This document shows, in pieces, positions 53,824 through 62,346 of a DNA stretch of 64,000 nucleotides. How positions within the stretch are numbered: position 1 is the stretch's first letter; each line of letters starts with the position of its first letter. The stretch is from Streptomyces sp. SAI-127 (GTDB lineage: Bacteria; Actinomycetota; Actinomycetes; Streptomycetales; Streptomycetaceae). The translations under genes and the position numbers were made by a program. Below the pieces are notes generated by a model. That model saw only the letters and a list, made by a program, of their open reading frames with translations, was not told the DNA's origin and searched no databases. Where the stretch lies: positions 9,444,501-9,508,500 of the forward strand of contig NZ_JARXYJ010000001.1 of NCBI RefSeq assembly GCF_029894425.1. The letters run 5' to 3'.

Positions 53824-56214
53824 ATGCCCAAGGTCGAACACCTGGACGCCACCGCTTCGTCCGGACTCTCCGATGCCGAACTGCGCACGCTGGACGCCCA
53901 CTGGCGGGCCGCCAACTACCTGACCGCCGGACAGATCTACCTGATGGCGAACCCGCTGCTGACCGAGCCCCTGAAGCCGGAGCACATCAAGCCGCGGCTG
54001 CTCGGCCACTGGGGCACCTCCCCGGGGCTGAACCTCGTGTACGCGCACCTCAACCGGGTGATCAAGGCGCGGGGGCTCGACGCGCTGTGCGTGTGGGGGC
54101 CGGGGCACGGCGGGCCGTCCGTGCTCGCGAACTCCTGGCTGGAGGGCAGCTACAGCGAGACCTACCCGGACGTCTCCCGGGACGCGCAGGGGATGGAACG
54201 GCTGTTCCGACAGTTCTCCTTCCCCGGTGGCGTGCCGAGCCACGTCGCCCCGGAGACCCCGGGCTCGATCCACGAGGGCGGTGAGCTCGGATATTCGCTC
54301 GCCCACGCGTACGGGGCCGCCTTCGACAACCCGGACCTGCTGGTCGCCTGCGTGATCGGGGACGGCGAGGCGGAGACCGGACCGCTGGCGGCGTCCTGGC
54401 ACTCCAACAAGTTCCTGGACCCGGTGCACGACGGCGCTGTCCTCCCGATTCTCCACCTCAACGGCTACAAGATCGCCAACCCGACCGTGCTCTCCCGCCT
54501 GCCCGAGTCCGAACTCGACGAGCTCCTGCGGGGCTACGGCCACGAACCGATCCACGTCACCGGCGACGATCCGCTCCAGGTGCACCGGGCCATGGCCGCC
54601 GCGTTCGACGACGCGCTGGAGCGCATCGCAGTGATGCAGTCCACCGCCCGCGAGGACGGCGTCCCCGGGCGCGTGCACTGGCCCATGATTGTGCTGCGCA
54701 CCCCGAAAGGCTGGACCGGCCCCGCCGAGGTGGACGGTGTCCCCGTCGAGGGCACCTGGCGCGCGCACCAGGTCCCGCTGTCGGGCGTACGCGAGAACCC
54801 GGAGCATCTGAGGCAGTTGGAGGCCTGGCTGCGCTCGTACCACCCGCAGCAGCTCTTCGACGCCGACGGCCGGCCCGTCGCGGACGTCCTCGCCTGCGTG
54901 CCCGAAGGCGCCAGGCGTCTCGGTTCCAGCCCGTACGCGAACGGCGGCCTGCTGGTACGCGACCTGCCCGTCCCGGATCTCGACCGCTTCGCCGTACCCG
55001 TCGACAAGCCGGGCACCACCCTGCACGAGCCGACCCGGGTCCTCGGCGACCTCCTCGAACAGGTCATGCACGACACCTCGGCAAGCCGCGACTTCCGGGT
55101 CGTCGGACCCGACGAGACCGCCTCCAACCGACTGCAGGCCGTCTTCAACGCCAGCGGCAAGGCCTGGCAGGCCGAGCACCTTCCGGTCGACGAGCACCTC
55201 GAACGGCACGGCCGGGTGATGGAGATCCTCTCCGAACACACCTGCCAGGGCTGGCTGGAGGGCTATCTGCTGACCGGTCGGCACGGGCTGTTCTCCTGCT
55301 ACGAGGCGTTCGTGCACATCGTCGACTCGATGGTCAACCAGCACATCAAGTGGCTGAAGACATCGCGGGAGTTGGCCTGGCGCGCTCCGATCGCTTCCCT
55401 CAACTACCTGCTGACCTCGCACGTGTGGCGCCAGGACCACAACGGCTTCTCCCACCAGGACCCCGGCTTCGTCGACCACGTCCTCAACAAGAGCCCCGAG
55501 GTCGTCCGCGTCTATCTGCCGCCGGACGCCAACACCCTGCTCTCCGTGGCGGATCACGTGCTGCGCAGCCGCGACTACGTGAACGTGATCGTGGCCGGCA
55601 AGCAGCCCTGCTTCGACTGGCTGTCCATGGACGAGGCGAAGGCGCACTGCGCCCGCGGCGCCGGGATCTGGGAGTGGGCGGGTACGGAGAACGGCGGCGA
55701 ACCGGACGTGGTGCTCGCTTGCGCCGGCGACGTCCCCACCCAGGAGGTGCTGGCCGCCGCGCAGTTGCTGCGTCGCCACCTGCCGCAGCTCGCCGTCCGC
55801 GTGGTCAACGTCGTCGACATGACCCGGCTGCTGCCCCGCGAGGAACACCCGCACGGAATGAGCGACTTCGAGTACGACGGCCTGTTCACCACCGACAAGC
55901 CGGTGATCTTCGCCTACCACGGCTACCCCTGGCTCATCCACCGCCTCAGCTACCGCCGCACCGGCCACAAGAACCTGCACGTGCGCGGCTACAAGGAGTC
56001 CGGCACCACGACCACCCCCTTCGACATGGTGGTCCGCAACGACCTCGACCGCTACCGCCTGGTCATGGACGTCATCGACCGCGTCCCCGGCCTCGCCGTC
56101 CGCGCCGCCGCCGTACGGCAGGAGATGGCCGACGCCCGCACTCGCCACCATGCGTGGATCCGCGAGCACGGCACCGACCTGCCCGAGGTCGCCGACTGGA
56201 CCTGGAGCAACTGA
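53824..56214 (+). CDS. xfp: Phosphoketolase (xylulose-5-P/fructose-6-P)
   Basis: This 796-residue thiamine-diphosphate enzyme is full length. [20 protein letters not shown] is near the N terminus, with [20 protein letters not shown] following. [20 protein letters not shown] is the TPP-binding motif. Residues in the KSRQPCFD-like stretch ([15 protein letters not shown]) and the C-terminal [20 protein letters not shown] are also conserved. It splits xylulose-5-P or fructose-6-P with phosphate into acetyl-phosphate and glyceraldehyde-3-P or erythrose-4-P. The GAPDH gene follows 31 bases downstream and would consume the triose phosphate. Confidence 0.93.
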   Translation: MPKVEHLDATASSGLSDAELRTLDAHWRAANYLTAGQIYLMANPLLTEPLKPEHIKPRLLGHWGTSPGLNLVYAHLNRVIKARGLDALCVWGPGHGGPSVLANSWLEGSYSETYPDVSRDAQGMERLFRQFSFPGGVPSHVAPETPGSIHEGGELGYSLAHAYGAAFDNPDLLVACVIGDGEAETGPLAASWHSNKFLDPVHDGAVLPILHLNGYKIANPTVLSRLPESELDELLRGYGHEPIHVTGDDPLQVHRAMAAAFDDALERIAVMQSTAREDGVPGRVHWPMIVLRTPKGWTGPAEVDGVPVEGTWRAHQVPLSGVRENPEHLRQLEAWLRSYHPQQLFDADGRPVADVLACVPEGARRLGSSPYANGGLLVRDLPVPDLDRFAVPVDKPGTTLHEPTRVLGDLLEQVMHDTSASRDFRVVGPDETASNRLQAVFNASGKAWQAEHLPVDEHLERHGRVMEILSEHTCQGWLEGYLLTGRHGLFSCYEAFVHIVDSMVNQHIKWLKTSRELAWRAPIASLNYLLTSHVWRQDHNGFSHQDPGFVDHVLNKSPEVVRVYLPPDANTLLSVADHVLRSRDYVNVIVAGKQPCFDWLSMDEAKAHCARGAGIWEWAGTENGGEPDVVLACAGDVPTQEVLAAAQLLRRHLPQLAVRVVNVVDMTRLLPREEHPHGMSDFEYDGLFTTDKPVIFAYHGYPWLIHRLSYRRTGHKNLHVRGYKESGTTTTPFDMVVRNDLDRYRLVMDVIDRVPGLAVRAAAVRQEMADARTRHHAWIREHGTDLPEVADWTWSN

Positions 56215-56245
56215 AAGCCCCGGCCCCGCAAAGGAGTTCACCACC

Positions 56246-57259
56246 ATGACCGTACGTGTCGGCATCAACGGCTTTGGTCGCATAGGCCGCACCTATCTCC
56301 GCGCGGCACTCGACCGCGCCGAAGCGGGCACCCAGGACGTCGAGGTGGTCGCCATCAACGACATCACCTCGCCCGCCACCCTGGCCCACCTCCTGGAGTA
56401 CGACTCCACGTTCGGACACATCGGACGCGAGGTCGTTCACGACGACAGCTCGATCACCGTCGACGGGCGACGCATCGCTGTGAGCGCCGAGCGTGACCCG
56501 GCGTCGCTCCACTGGTCCGACTACGGTGCCGACATCGTCGTGGAGTCCACCGGCCGCTTCCGTGATCGCGACTCCGCCGCCCTTCACCTGAAGTCCGGCG
56601 CCCACACCGTGCTGCTGTCCGCGCCCGGCAAAAACGCGGACGCGACCATCGTGATGGGTGTCAACGACGACACCTACGACCGTCACAGCGACCGGATCAT
56701 CTCGGCCGCCTCCTGCACCACCAACTGCGTCGCCCCGATGGTGAAGGTGCTGCACGAGGCCTTCGGCATCGACCGCGGCATGATGACCACCATCCACGGC
56801 TACACCAACGACCAGTCCCTGATCGACAGCCCGCACAAGGACCTGCGCCGGGCCCGCTCGGCAGCGCTCAGCATCATCCCGACCAGTACGGGCGCCGCCC
56901 GTGCCGTCGGGCTCGTGGTGCCGGAGCTGGCCGGGGCGCTGGACGGGATCGCGGTCCGTGTTCCGGTCGAGGACGGTTCCCTCACCGACCTCGCCGTGGT
57001 CCTGCGCCGCGAAGCGACCGTGGGCGAGATCAACGAGGCTTTCACCGCGGCCGCCGAGGGACCGCTGCACGGCATCCTCCGGGTGTCGAAGGCGCCCATC
57101 GTGTCTCGCGACGTCATAGGCGATCCCTCCTCCTGCATCTTCGACCCGGCCCTCACCCAGGCCAACGGCACCCTCGTCAAGATCTTCGGCTGGTACGACA
57201 ACGAGTGGGGCTACACCAACAGGCTTCTCGACCTCACGGCCCTCGTCGCCGACGACTGA
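56246..57259 (+). CDS. gap: Type I glyceraldehyde-3-phosphate dehydrogenase
   Basis: An ATG at 56246 with AAAGGAG upstream gives 337 residues. VGINGFGRIGRTYLRAALD is the NAD-binding start, SAASCTTNCVAP carries the catalytic Cys157, and YDNEWGYTNRLLDLTALV ends the protein. It oxidises glyceraldehyde-3-P to 1,3-bisphosphoglycerate with NAD. This copy sits directly after phosphoketolase and is probably a stress-specific paralogue distinct from the housekeeping gap-pgk-tpi cluster. A terminator follows. Confidence 0.93.
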   Translation: MTVRVGINGFGRIGRTYLRAALDRAEAGTQDVEVVAINDITSPATLAHLLEYDSTFGHIGREVVHDDSSITVDGRRIAVSAERDPASLHWSDYGADIVVESTGRFRDRDSAALHLKSGAHTVLLSAPGKNADATIVMGVNDDTYDRHSDRIISAASCTTNCVAPMVKVLHEAFGIDRGMMTTIHGYTNDQSLIDSPHKDLRRARSAALSIIPTSTGAARAVGLVVPELAGALDGIAVRVPVEDGSLTDLAVVLRREATVGEINEAFTAAAEGPLHGILRVSKAPIVSRDVIGDPSSCIFDPALTQANGTLVKIFGWYDNEWGYTNRLLDLTALVADD

Positions 57260-57270
57260 CACAGCCCGGA

Positions 57271-57300
57271 GGGGGCCGGTGCCGCCGATCACCGGTCCCC
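57271..57300 (+). terminator. Terminator after gap
   Basis: GGGGGCCGGTG (57271-57281) pairs with CACCGGTCCCC (57290-57300) except for one G-T wobble, with an 8-base loop, 12 bases after the GAPDH stop. Confidence 0.7.
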
Positions 57301-57332
57301 TTCGCATGCCTGGGACGACCGGCGGAAACGTT

Positions 57333-57346
57333 GGGCCGACCGGCCC
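57333..57346. promoter_or_regulatory. Island palindrome, exact copy (acyl-CoA synthetase fusion promoter)
   Basis: GGGCCG-AC-CGGCCC is an exact match, centred about 91 bases upstream of the GNAT-acyl-CoA synthetase gene. A half-similar GGGACGACCGGCGG lies 20 bases to the left. Confidence 0.65.
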
Positions 57347-57430
57347 TCCGGAGCACCCCGGACAGCCCATGGGAGCCAGCCACGATCCGCTGGATGCTCG
57401 AAGTGCCGAGAGGCTTGGAGGAGATCCCCC

Positions 57431-60124
57431 ATGACGGACGACGTGCTCAATCGACCCCCGGTCCACGCCCTGCTCGCGGACGGCACCACCGTGTGCATCC
57501 GCCCCGTGGCGCCCGGAGACCACGATCAACTGGAAGGGCTCTACGAGGAGATGTCCCCGGAGAACCTGAGGCTCAGGTTCTTCGCGGCGAGCCGCCGGTC
57601 GGCCGCCCTGTCCGCCGACCGCGCCTGTGCCCCGGGCCGCTCCGGCTACCGCGCCCTGCTGGCGGAGACCCAGGGCCGGGTGATCGGCCTCGCCGAGTAC
57701 GACACGGGCGACGACAAGGACGCCGCAGAGATCTCCATCGCCGTGGCCGACGGGCTGCACCACCGGGGTGTGGGCACCCTGCTCGTCGAGCACCTGGTCT
57801 CCGCGGCCCGCGCGGACGGCATCACCACCTTCACCGCCGACGCGCTCAGCGAGAACCACGAGGTGCTCCGCCTCTTCGCCGACCTCGGGTTGCGCACCGC
57901 CCGGCACTTCGAGGGCCCAGAGGTGCGCTGCACGGTCGCGCTCGACGAGGACGACGCCTATCTGTCGGCCGTGGAGGCCCGCGGGAGCTCCGCCGACGTG
58001 GCCAGTCTCCAGCCCCTGCTGCGGCCGAAGGCCGTCGCGGTCGTCGGCGCCGGACGCAAACCGGGGTCGGTCGGCCGGGCGATTCTCCACCATCTGCACA
58101 CCGGTGGCTACGCCGGCCGTCTGTTCGCGGTGAACCCCGCGGCGCACTCGATCCTGGGGGTGCCGTCCCACCCGGCGGTCGGCTCCCTCCCCAGAACTCC
58201 CGACCTCGCGGTGCTCGCCGTACCCGCCGCCGCGATCCCGGCGACAGCCGAGGAATGCGGCAAGGCGGGCGTACGAGCCCTTCTGGTCGTCACCGCGGGG
58301 CTGGACGCCGACCAGGCCCGAGCACTGCTGTCCGCCTGCCGCACCTACGGCATGCGCCTCGTCGGACCCAACTGCCTGGGTATTTCCAACACCGACCCCG
58401 AACTGAGCCTGGACGCCACGTTCGCGGCGGATCACCCGCGCCCCGGCACGGCGGGAGTCGCCGTGCAGTCCGGTGGTGTCGGCATCGCCCTGCTGGACGG
58501 GCTGTCCCGGCTCGGAATCGGCGTCTCCTCGTTCGTCTCCCTCGGCGACAAGTACGACGTCAGCGGCAACGACATGCTCCAGTGGTGGGAGAGCGACGGC
58601 CGCACCGACCTTGCTCTGCTCCACCTGGAGTCCTTCGGCAACCCGCGCGCCTTCTCACGTACCGCCCGCCGGGTGACCCGCCGGATGCCGGTGCTCACCG
58701 TCGACGCCGGCCGCACGGACGCCGGACGACGTGCCGCCGCCTCGCACACCGCGGCCGCCGCGACGCACACCATGACCCGCCAGGCCCTGTTCACCCAGGC
58801 CGGGATCACGGCAACCCGCTCGGTCGGCGAACTCCTGGAAGCCGCCGCTCTGTTGCACTCCCAACCGCTGCCTGAGGGTTCTCGGGTGGCCATAGTGACC
58901 AACGCCGGCGGCGCCGGCGTCCTGGCCGCGGACGCCTGCGCGGAGGCGGGGCTCGCCCTGCCGCCGTTCACCCCCGCAGTGATCGACGGCTTGCTCGCCG
59001 TACTCCCCGACGGCGCCTCGATCGGCAACCCGGTCGACGCCACCGCTGCGGTGACGGAGGAACGGCTCGGCGACTGCGTGGACCGGCTCATGGCAAGCGC
59101 GGGCATCGACGCCGTACTGGTGGCGCTGGTCCCCACCGCGGTCGCCGAGGCGACCGGCGACGACCTGGTGCGGGCACTCACCCGAGCCCCTGGACGCCGG
59201 GCCCGGCCGGTCGCCGTCGTACGTCTGGGACAGGCGCTGCCGGTCGAGCTGCTGCTCGCAGCGGACGGCGGTACCATCCCCTCCTACGCCGAACCGCACG
59301 CGGCTGCCCGCGCATTCGCCCACGCCGCCCGACGCGCTGCCTGGCTCGCCCGTCCTGCGGGCACCGTGCCGGAGCTCCCGGGCGTCGACACCCGGCGCGC
59401 GCACACCATCGTCGATGACCATATGAGGGCGCATCCGGACGGCGGCTGGCTCGACCCGCGCACCTGTGCCGCACTCCTGTCCTGCTACGGCATCCCCCAG
59501 ATTCCCTGGGCCTGGGCCGAGACCGAGGACGACGCCGTCCTCGCGGCCGACCGGCTGCGCGGCTTCGACGGCCGAGTGGTCATGAAAGCCCACTGGCCGG
59601 GACTCGTGCACAAGACGCAGCAGCACGCGGTCCACCTCGACCTGCGGGGTGACGCCCAAGTGCGGTCCGCCTTCCGCGACTTGGAGACGCGGTTCGCCGG
59701 GCTGATGACCGGGGTGGTCGTACAGCCGCTCGCCGCCCGCGGCACCGAACTGTTCGCGGGTGTCGTCCAGGACGAGGTCTTCGGTCCACTGGTCCTGTTC
59801 GGCCTCGGCGGTACGGCGACCGAAGTACTCGCGGACCACGCGGCCCGGCTCGCCCCGCTCACCGACCACGACGTGCACGACCTGATCACGTCCCCGCGCT
59901 GCGCCCCGCTGCTGTTCGGCGTGCAGGGCAGCGCCCCTGTCGACCTCGAAGCCCTGGAACACCTGCTGCTGCGGCTGTCCCGGATGGCCGCGGATCTCCC
60001 GCAGCTCGCCGAGGCCGACTTCAACCCGGTCCTCGCGGCTCCGGGCCAGGTCACCGTGCTCGACGCACGGATCCGCCTGCTGCCGCGCCGGCCTCACGAC
60101 CCCTATCTGCGCCGACTCCGCTGA
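57431..60124 (+). CDS. GNAT / NDP-forming acyl-CoA synthetase fusion (Pat-like)
   Basis: The 897-residue protein has an N-terminal GNAT domain (about 10-170; VADGLHHRGVGTLLVEHLVS). A CoA-binding succinyl-CoA-ligase-like part follows (VAVVGAGRKPGSVGRAILHH, ~195-320), then the ligase domain (~330-650) and a C-terminal ATP-grasp (VVMKAHWPGLVHKTQQHAVH, ~660-890). The stretch AAASHTAAAATHTM keeps a His (residue 439) at the position of the phosphorylated His of ADP-forming synthetases. It may therefore make ATP and acetate from acetyl-CoA, acetylate proteins (as S. lividans PatA, same order), or both. It is cotranscribed with a CBS-BON gene. Confidence 0.85.
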   Translation: MTDDVLNRPPVHALLADGTTVCIRPVAPGDHDQLEGLYEEMSPENLRLRFFAASRRSAALSADRACAPGRSGYRALLAETQGRVIGLAEYDTGDDKDAAEISIAVADGLHHRGVGTLLVEHLVSAARADGITTFTADALSENHEVLRLFADLGLRTARHFEGPEVRCTVALDEDDAYLSAVEARGSSADVASLQPLLRPKAVAVVGAGRKPGSVGRAILHHLHTGGYAGRLFAVNPAAHSILGVPSHPAVGSLPRTPDLAVLAVPAAAIPATAEECGKAGVRALLVVTAGLDADQARALLSACRTYGMRLVGPNCLGISNTDPELSLDATFAADHPRPGTAGVAVQSGGVGIALLDGLSRLGIGVSSFVSLGDKYDVSGNDMLQWWESDGRTDLALLHLESFGNPRAFSRTARRVTRRMPVLTVDAGRTDAGRRAAASHTAAAATHTMTRQALFTQAGITATRSVGELLEAAALLHSQPLPEGSRVAIVTNAGGAGVLAADACAEAGLALPPFTPAVIDGLLAVLPDGASIGNPVDATAAVTEERLGDCVDRLMASAGIDAVLVALVPTAVAEATGDDLVRALTRAPGRRARPVAVVRLGQALPVELLLAADGGTIPSYAEPHAAARAFAHAARRAAWLARPAGTVPELPGVDTRRAHTIVDDHMRAHPDGGWLDPRTCAALLSCYGIPQIPWAWAETEDDAVLAADRLRGFDGRVVMKAHWPGLVHKTQQHAVHLDLRGDAQVRSAFRDLETRFAGLMTGVVVQPLAARGTELFAGVVQDEVFGPLVLFGLGGTATEVLADHAARLAPLTDHDVHDLITSPRCAPLLFGVQGSAPVDLEALEHLLLRLSRMAADLPQLAEADFNPVLAAPGQVTVLDARIRLLPRRPHDPYLRRLR

Positions 60125-60136
60125 GGAGGATCAGCC

Positions 60137-60868
60137 ATGAAGCACAACAAGGTCGGCTCCGTGATGACCGGTGATGTCGTCCGGGCCGAGTACGGCACCC
60201 CGTTCAAGGAGGTGGCGCGGCTGCTCGCCGACCACCACATCAGCGGACTGCCGGTCGTCGACGAGGACGACAAGGTCATCGGCGTCATCTCCGAAACGGA
60301 CCTCATGGTGCGCCAGGCGGCAACCCCTGATCCCTTCGACCCCCCGCGCCGTCGGCGGCTCCCCGCGCTGACGCGCAGCGCCCGGCGGCAGTCCGTGAAG
60401 GTCAAGGCACGTACGGCCGGACAGCTGATGAGCGAGCCGCCGGTCACCGTGCGCGCCGACGACAGCATCGTCGAGGCCGCCCGGACGATGGCCCAGCGGC
60501 GCGTGGAGCGGCTGCCCGTCCTCGACGAGGAACACCGGCTCGTCGGCATCGTCACCCGCCGCGACCTGCTCCAGGTCTTCCTGCGGCCCGACGCGGAGAT
60601 CCGCGAACAGGTCGTCCAGGAGGTGCTGCTTCGCGCCTTGTGGGTGCCGCCCCACAGCATCGACGTCTCCGTGACGGAAGGGGTCGTCACCCTTACCGGC
60701 CAGATGGAGCGCAAGAGCGAGACGGAGATCACCGTCTCGATGACCCGACAGATCGACGGCGTGGTCGCCGTGGTCGACAACCTCACCTGGCGCCTGGACG
60801 ACGAACGGCTCCAGCCCGACGAACAGGCACTGCACGGTGTGGCCGACGACTGGCTGCGCAAGCTGTGA
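60137..60868 (+). CDS. CBS-pair protein with C-terminal BON domain
   Basis: The 243-residue protein has the same layout as the one at 43743-44483. CBS1 runs from VGSVMTGDVVRAEYGTPFKE to VISETDLMVRQA. CBS2 runs from GQLMSEPPVTVRADDSIVEA to VTRRDLLQVFLRPDAE. The BON domain is SIDVSVTEGVVTLTGQMERK. CBS pairs sense AMP/ATP-type ligands. It lies 12 bases after the acyl-CoA synthetase fusion, so a nucleotide sensor is coexpressed with a possible ATP-forming enzyme. Confidence 0.9.
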   Translation: MKHNKVGSVMTGDVVRAEYGTPFKEVARLLADHHISGLPVVDEDDKVIGVISETDLMVRQAATPDPFDPPRRRRLPALTRSARRQSVKVKARTAGQLMSEPPVTVRADDSIVEAARTMAQRRVERLPVLDEEHRLVGIVTRRDLLQVFLRPDAEIREQVVQEVLLRALWVPPHSIDVSVTEGVVTLTGQMERKSETEITVSMTRQIDGVVAVVDNLTWRLDDERLQPDEQALHGVADDWLRKL

Positions 60869-60884
60869 GAGGAGGCGGACCACC

Positions 60885-61346
60885 ATGACCGGCAGGCGCC
60901 CATCGGAGCACTGCCTGGGCATTTCCAGAGCGGTCGACGTGGGCGACGATGACGTGCTTCATGAGATCCGCCTTTTCTCGAGTGGACGATGGGCAGTGCC
61001 TTCAGGTGGTCCTGTGCCCCCACTGAGGACCCGCGAGGTCCCACTCCCTGCCCCACCCTTCGATGCGCCGCAGTTCCAGCCGCCACCGTGCGACGGCTCC
61101 GAGGGCGTAGACACCGCCTGCGAGGGCGAGCCCGGCGAAGGTACCCAGGACACCCGCCTCGACAGCGGCCTCCGCGGGGCTCGGCGGTTGGGTGGCCAGG
61201 CTGCCCTGGTCGTCCTGCCAGAGCACCACATGGCTTCCGGCTCGCATGCCGGTGTCGACCGGAGTGCGGTCGGTGCGGACGGAGCCGTCGAGGGCCGTCC
61301 AGCGGACGTCGGCCAGGACCTGGTCGCTCGACGAGCGGACCGATGA
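60885..61346 (+). other. Open frame with a strong start signal running antisense to the Rv1733c-like gene
   Basis: GAGAGGAGGCGG lies 5-15 bases before an ATG at 60885. The first ~35 codons (MTGRRPSEHCLGISRAVDVG, DDDVLHEIRLFSSGRWAV) look plausible. From 61002 the frame only mirrors the antisense gene. It may be a truncated gene start whose remainder was replaced by the Rv1733c-like gene. It should not be counted as a complete gene. Confidence 0.3.
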
Positions 61347-61583
61347 GGCGCGCTTGGGCGCATCGGTGAGGAGGACGGCTTGGACGGAGTGCCGCTCGGC
61401 ACGCTGCTGTGCGAATGTCTCGTCGGCGGCGTGTGCGGTCACCAGACCGGCGGCCGTGCCTCCCACCGCGACGACCGCCCACAAGGCCAGCACGAGCCAG
61501 GCCTCGACGATGTCGTCGTGGCGTCGCAGCGGATTGCTCCGCCAGCGCCAGAACAGCTTCCTCGCGGACTCGTTGCCGTCCAT
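61002..61583 (-). CDS. Rv1733c-like membrane protein
   Basis: The 193-residue protein repeats the layout of 41945-42532. A basic start (WRWRSNPLRRHDDIVEA) precedes a helix (WLVLALWAVVAVGGTAAGLV), an extracytoplasmic domain (VLADVRWTALDGSVRTDRTP, HVVLWQDDQGSLAT), and a second helix (AGVLGTFAGLALAGGVYALG) with a short tail. Related proteins are in the M. tuberculosis DosR regulon. It lies 57 bases after the STAS gene, probably in the same operon. Confidence 0.8.
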   Translation of the reverse strand: MDGNESARKLFWRWRSNPLRRHDDIVEAWLVLALWAVVAVGGTAAGLVTAHAADETFAQQRAERHSVQAVLLTDAPKRASSVRSSSDQVLADVRWTALDGSVRTDRTPVDTGMRAGSHVVLWQDDQGSLATQPPSPAEAAVEAGVLGTFAGLALAGGVYALGAVARWRLELRRIEGWGREWDLAGPQWGHRTT

Positions 61584-61640
61584 GGCTCCGCACCTCCTCC
61601 AGTCGTCACACCTTCGAAGGTGGCAGCCCTGGGCGGGCGG

Positions 61641-62060
61641 TCACATGGGCCGAGAAGACGCCATCGCGGGGCCGCTCGGGACCGGTTCCCCACCGGGAGT
61701 AGGGCCGTTCGGCACGGGAGGCGGCAGATGGGAGTCCATCTCGAACACCCCGCCCAGCCCGGCAGCACGGAGAACCCGCAGGAAACCGCCGTTCTCGGTG
61801 ACGAGCCGGAGCCTGCCCCGCCGCGACCGGACCCTGTTCCGGGTCCGACACAGGACGCCCAGGCCGGCGCAGTCGATGAAGGAGACGAGGCGCAGGTCGA
61901 GCACCAGATCGGGGCGCGGGCCCGAGGACAGGGCGTCGAGGCCCGATGCCAGCGAGATCGCCGCTACGAGGTCGATCTCGCCGTACAGCGTCACGACGGT
62001 CGTTCCGTCGATCGTGCGGACCGAGACGGGTGGTGCGGGCCGCGTGCGCTTTTCGGACAT
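61641..62060 (-). CDS. STAS domain protein (anti-sigma factor antagonist-like)
   Basis: The ATG at 62060 gives 139 residues with one STAS domain (about 10-115). The family's phosphorylated Ser lies in a D-S-(S/A)-G-L motif. Here it reads FIDCAGLGVLCRTRN, with Cys64 at that place. It therefore cannot be switched by Ser phosphorylation in the usual way, and a Cys could respond to redox state. An exact palindrome is centred 43 bases upstream. The Rv1733c-like gene follows. Confidence 0.82.
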   Translation of the reverse strand: MSEKRTRPAPPVSVRTIDGTTVVTLYGEIDLVAAISLASGLDALSSGPRPDLVLDLRLVSFIDCAGLGVLCRTRNRVRSRRGRLRLVTENGGFLRVLRAAGLGGVFEMDSHLPPPVPNGPTPGGEPVPSGPAMASSRPM

Positions 62061-62096
62061 GGTGAGAACCAAGCCGCTCCGGTGGACGGTACGGAA

Positions 62097-62110
62097 GGGC
62101 CGATCGGCCC
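62097..62110. promoter_or_regulatory. Island palindrome, exact copy (STAS / ADH divergent region)
   Basis: GGGCCG-AT-CGGCCC is an exact match and fully palindromic, including the centre. It is centred 43 bases upstream of the STAS gene start and 243 bases upstream of the divergent ADH gene. Confidence 0.65.
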
Positions 62111-62192
62111 CTGCGGGCTGGGCCTGGTGGGCCCACGGGGGTATCTCGTGACTGCCGTGTGCAGCGGGCGGGCCCCGTCCGGCGCCGGAAGT

Positions 62193-62206
62193 GGCCCGAC
62201 CGGCCC
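62193..62206. promoter_or_regulatory. Island palindrome, one mismatch (ADH-PPOX promoter)
   Basis: GGCCCG-AC-CGGCCC has one mismatch. It is centred about 147 bases upstream of the ADH gene and 96 bases from the neighbouring exact copy. Confidence 0.55.
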
Positions 62207-62346
62207 AAGCGACGCTCCTGGACACGGGCCAGGCTGGACTTGCGGGGCAAATCCAGCCGCGGGAACGGCACCAGGCTCGTACTGGCAGTCGACGCCTCGC
62301 GGCCGGACCCGGGCTCCGCAACCGATCGAGTGGAGTGAGGAGCGCC

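Noticed and set aside
52378..56292. A 1304-codon minus-strand frame opposite ADH, Usp, phosphoketolase and gap
   Set aside because: It is antisense to four recognised genes and its composition is that of a reversed coding strand. No domain is visible.
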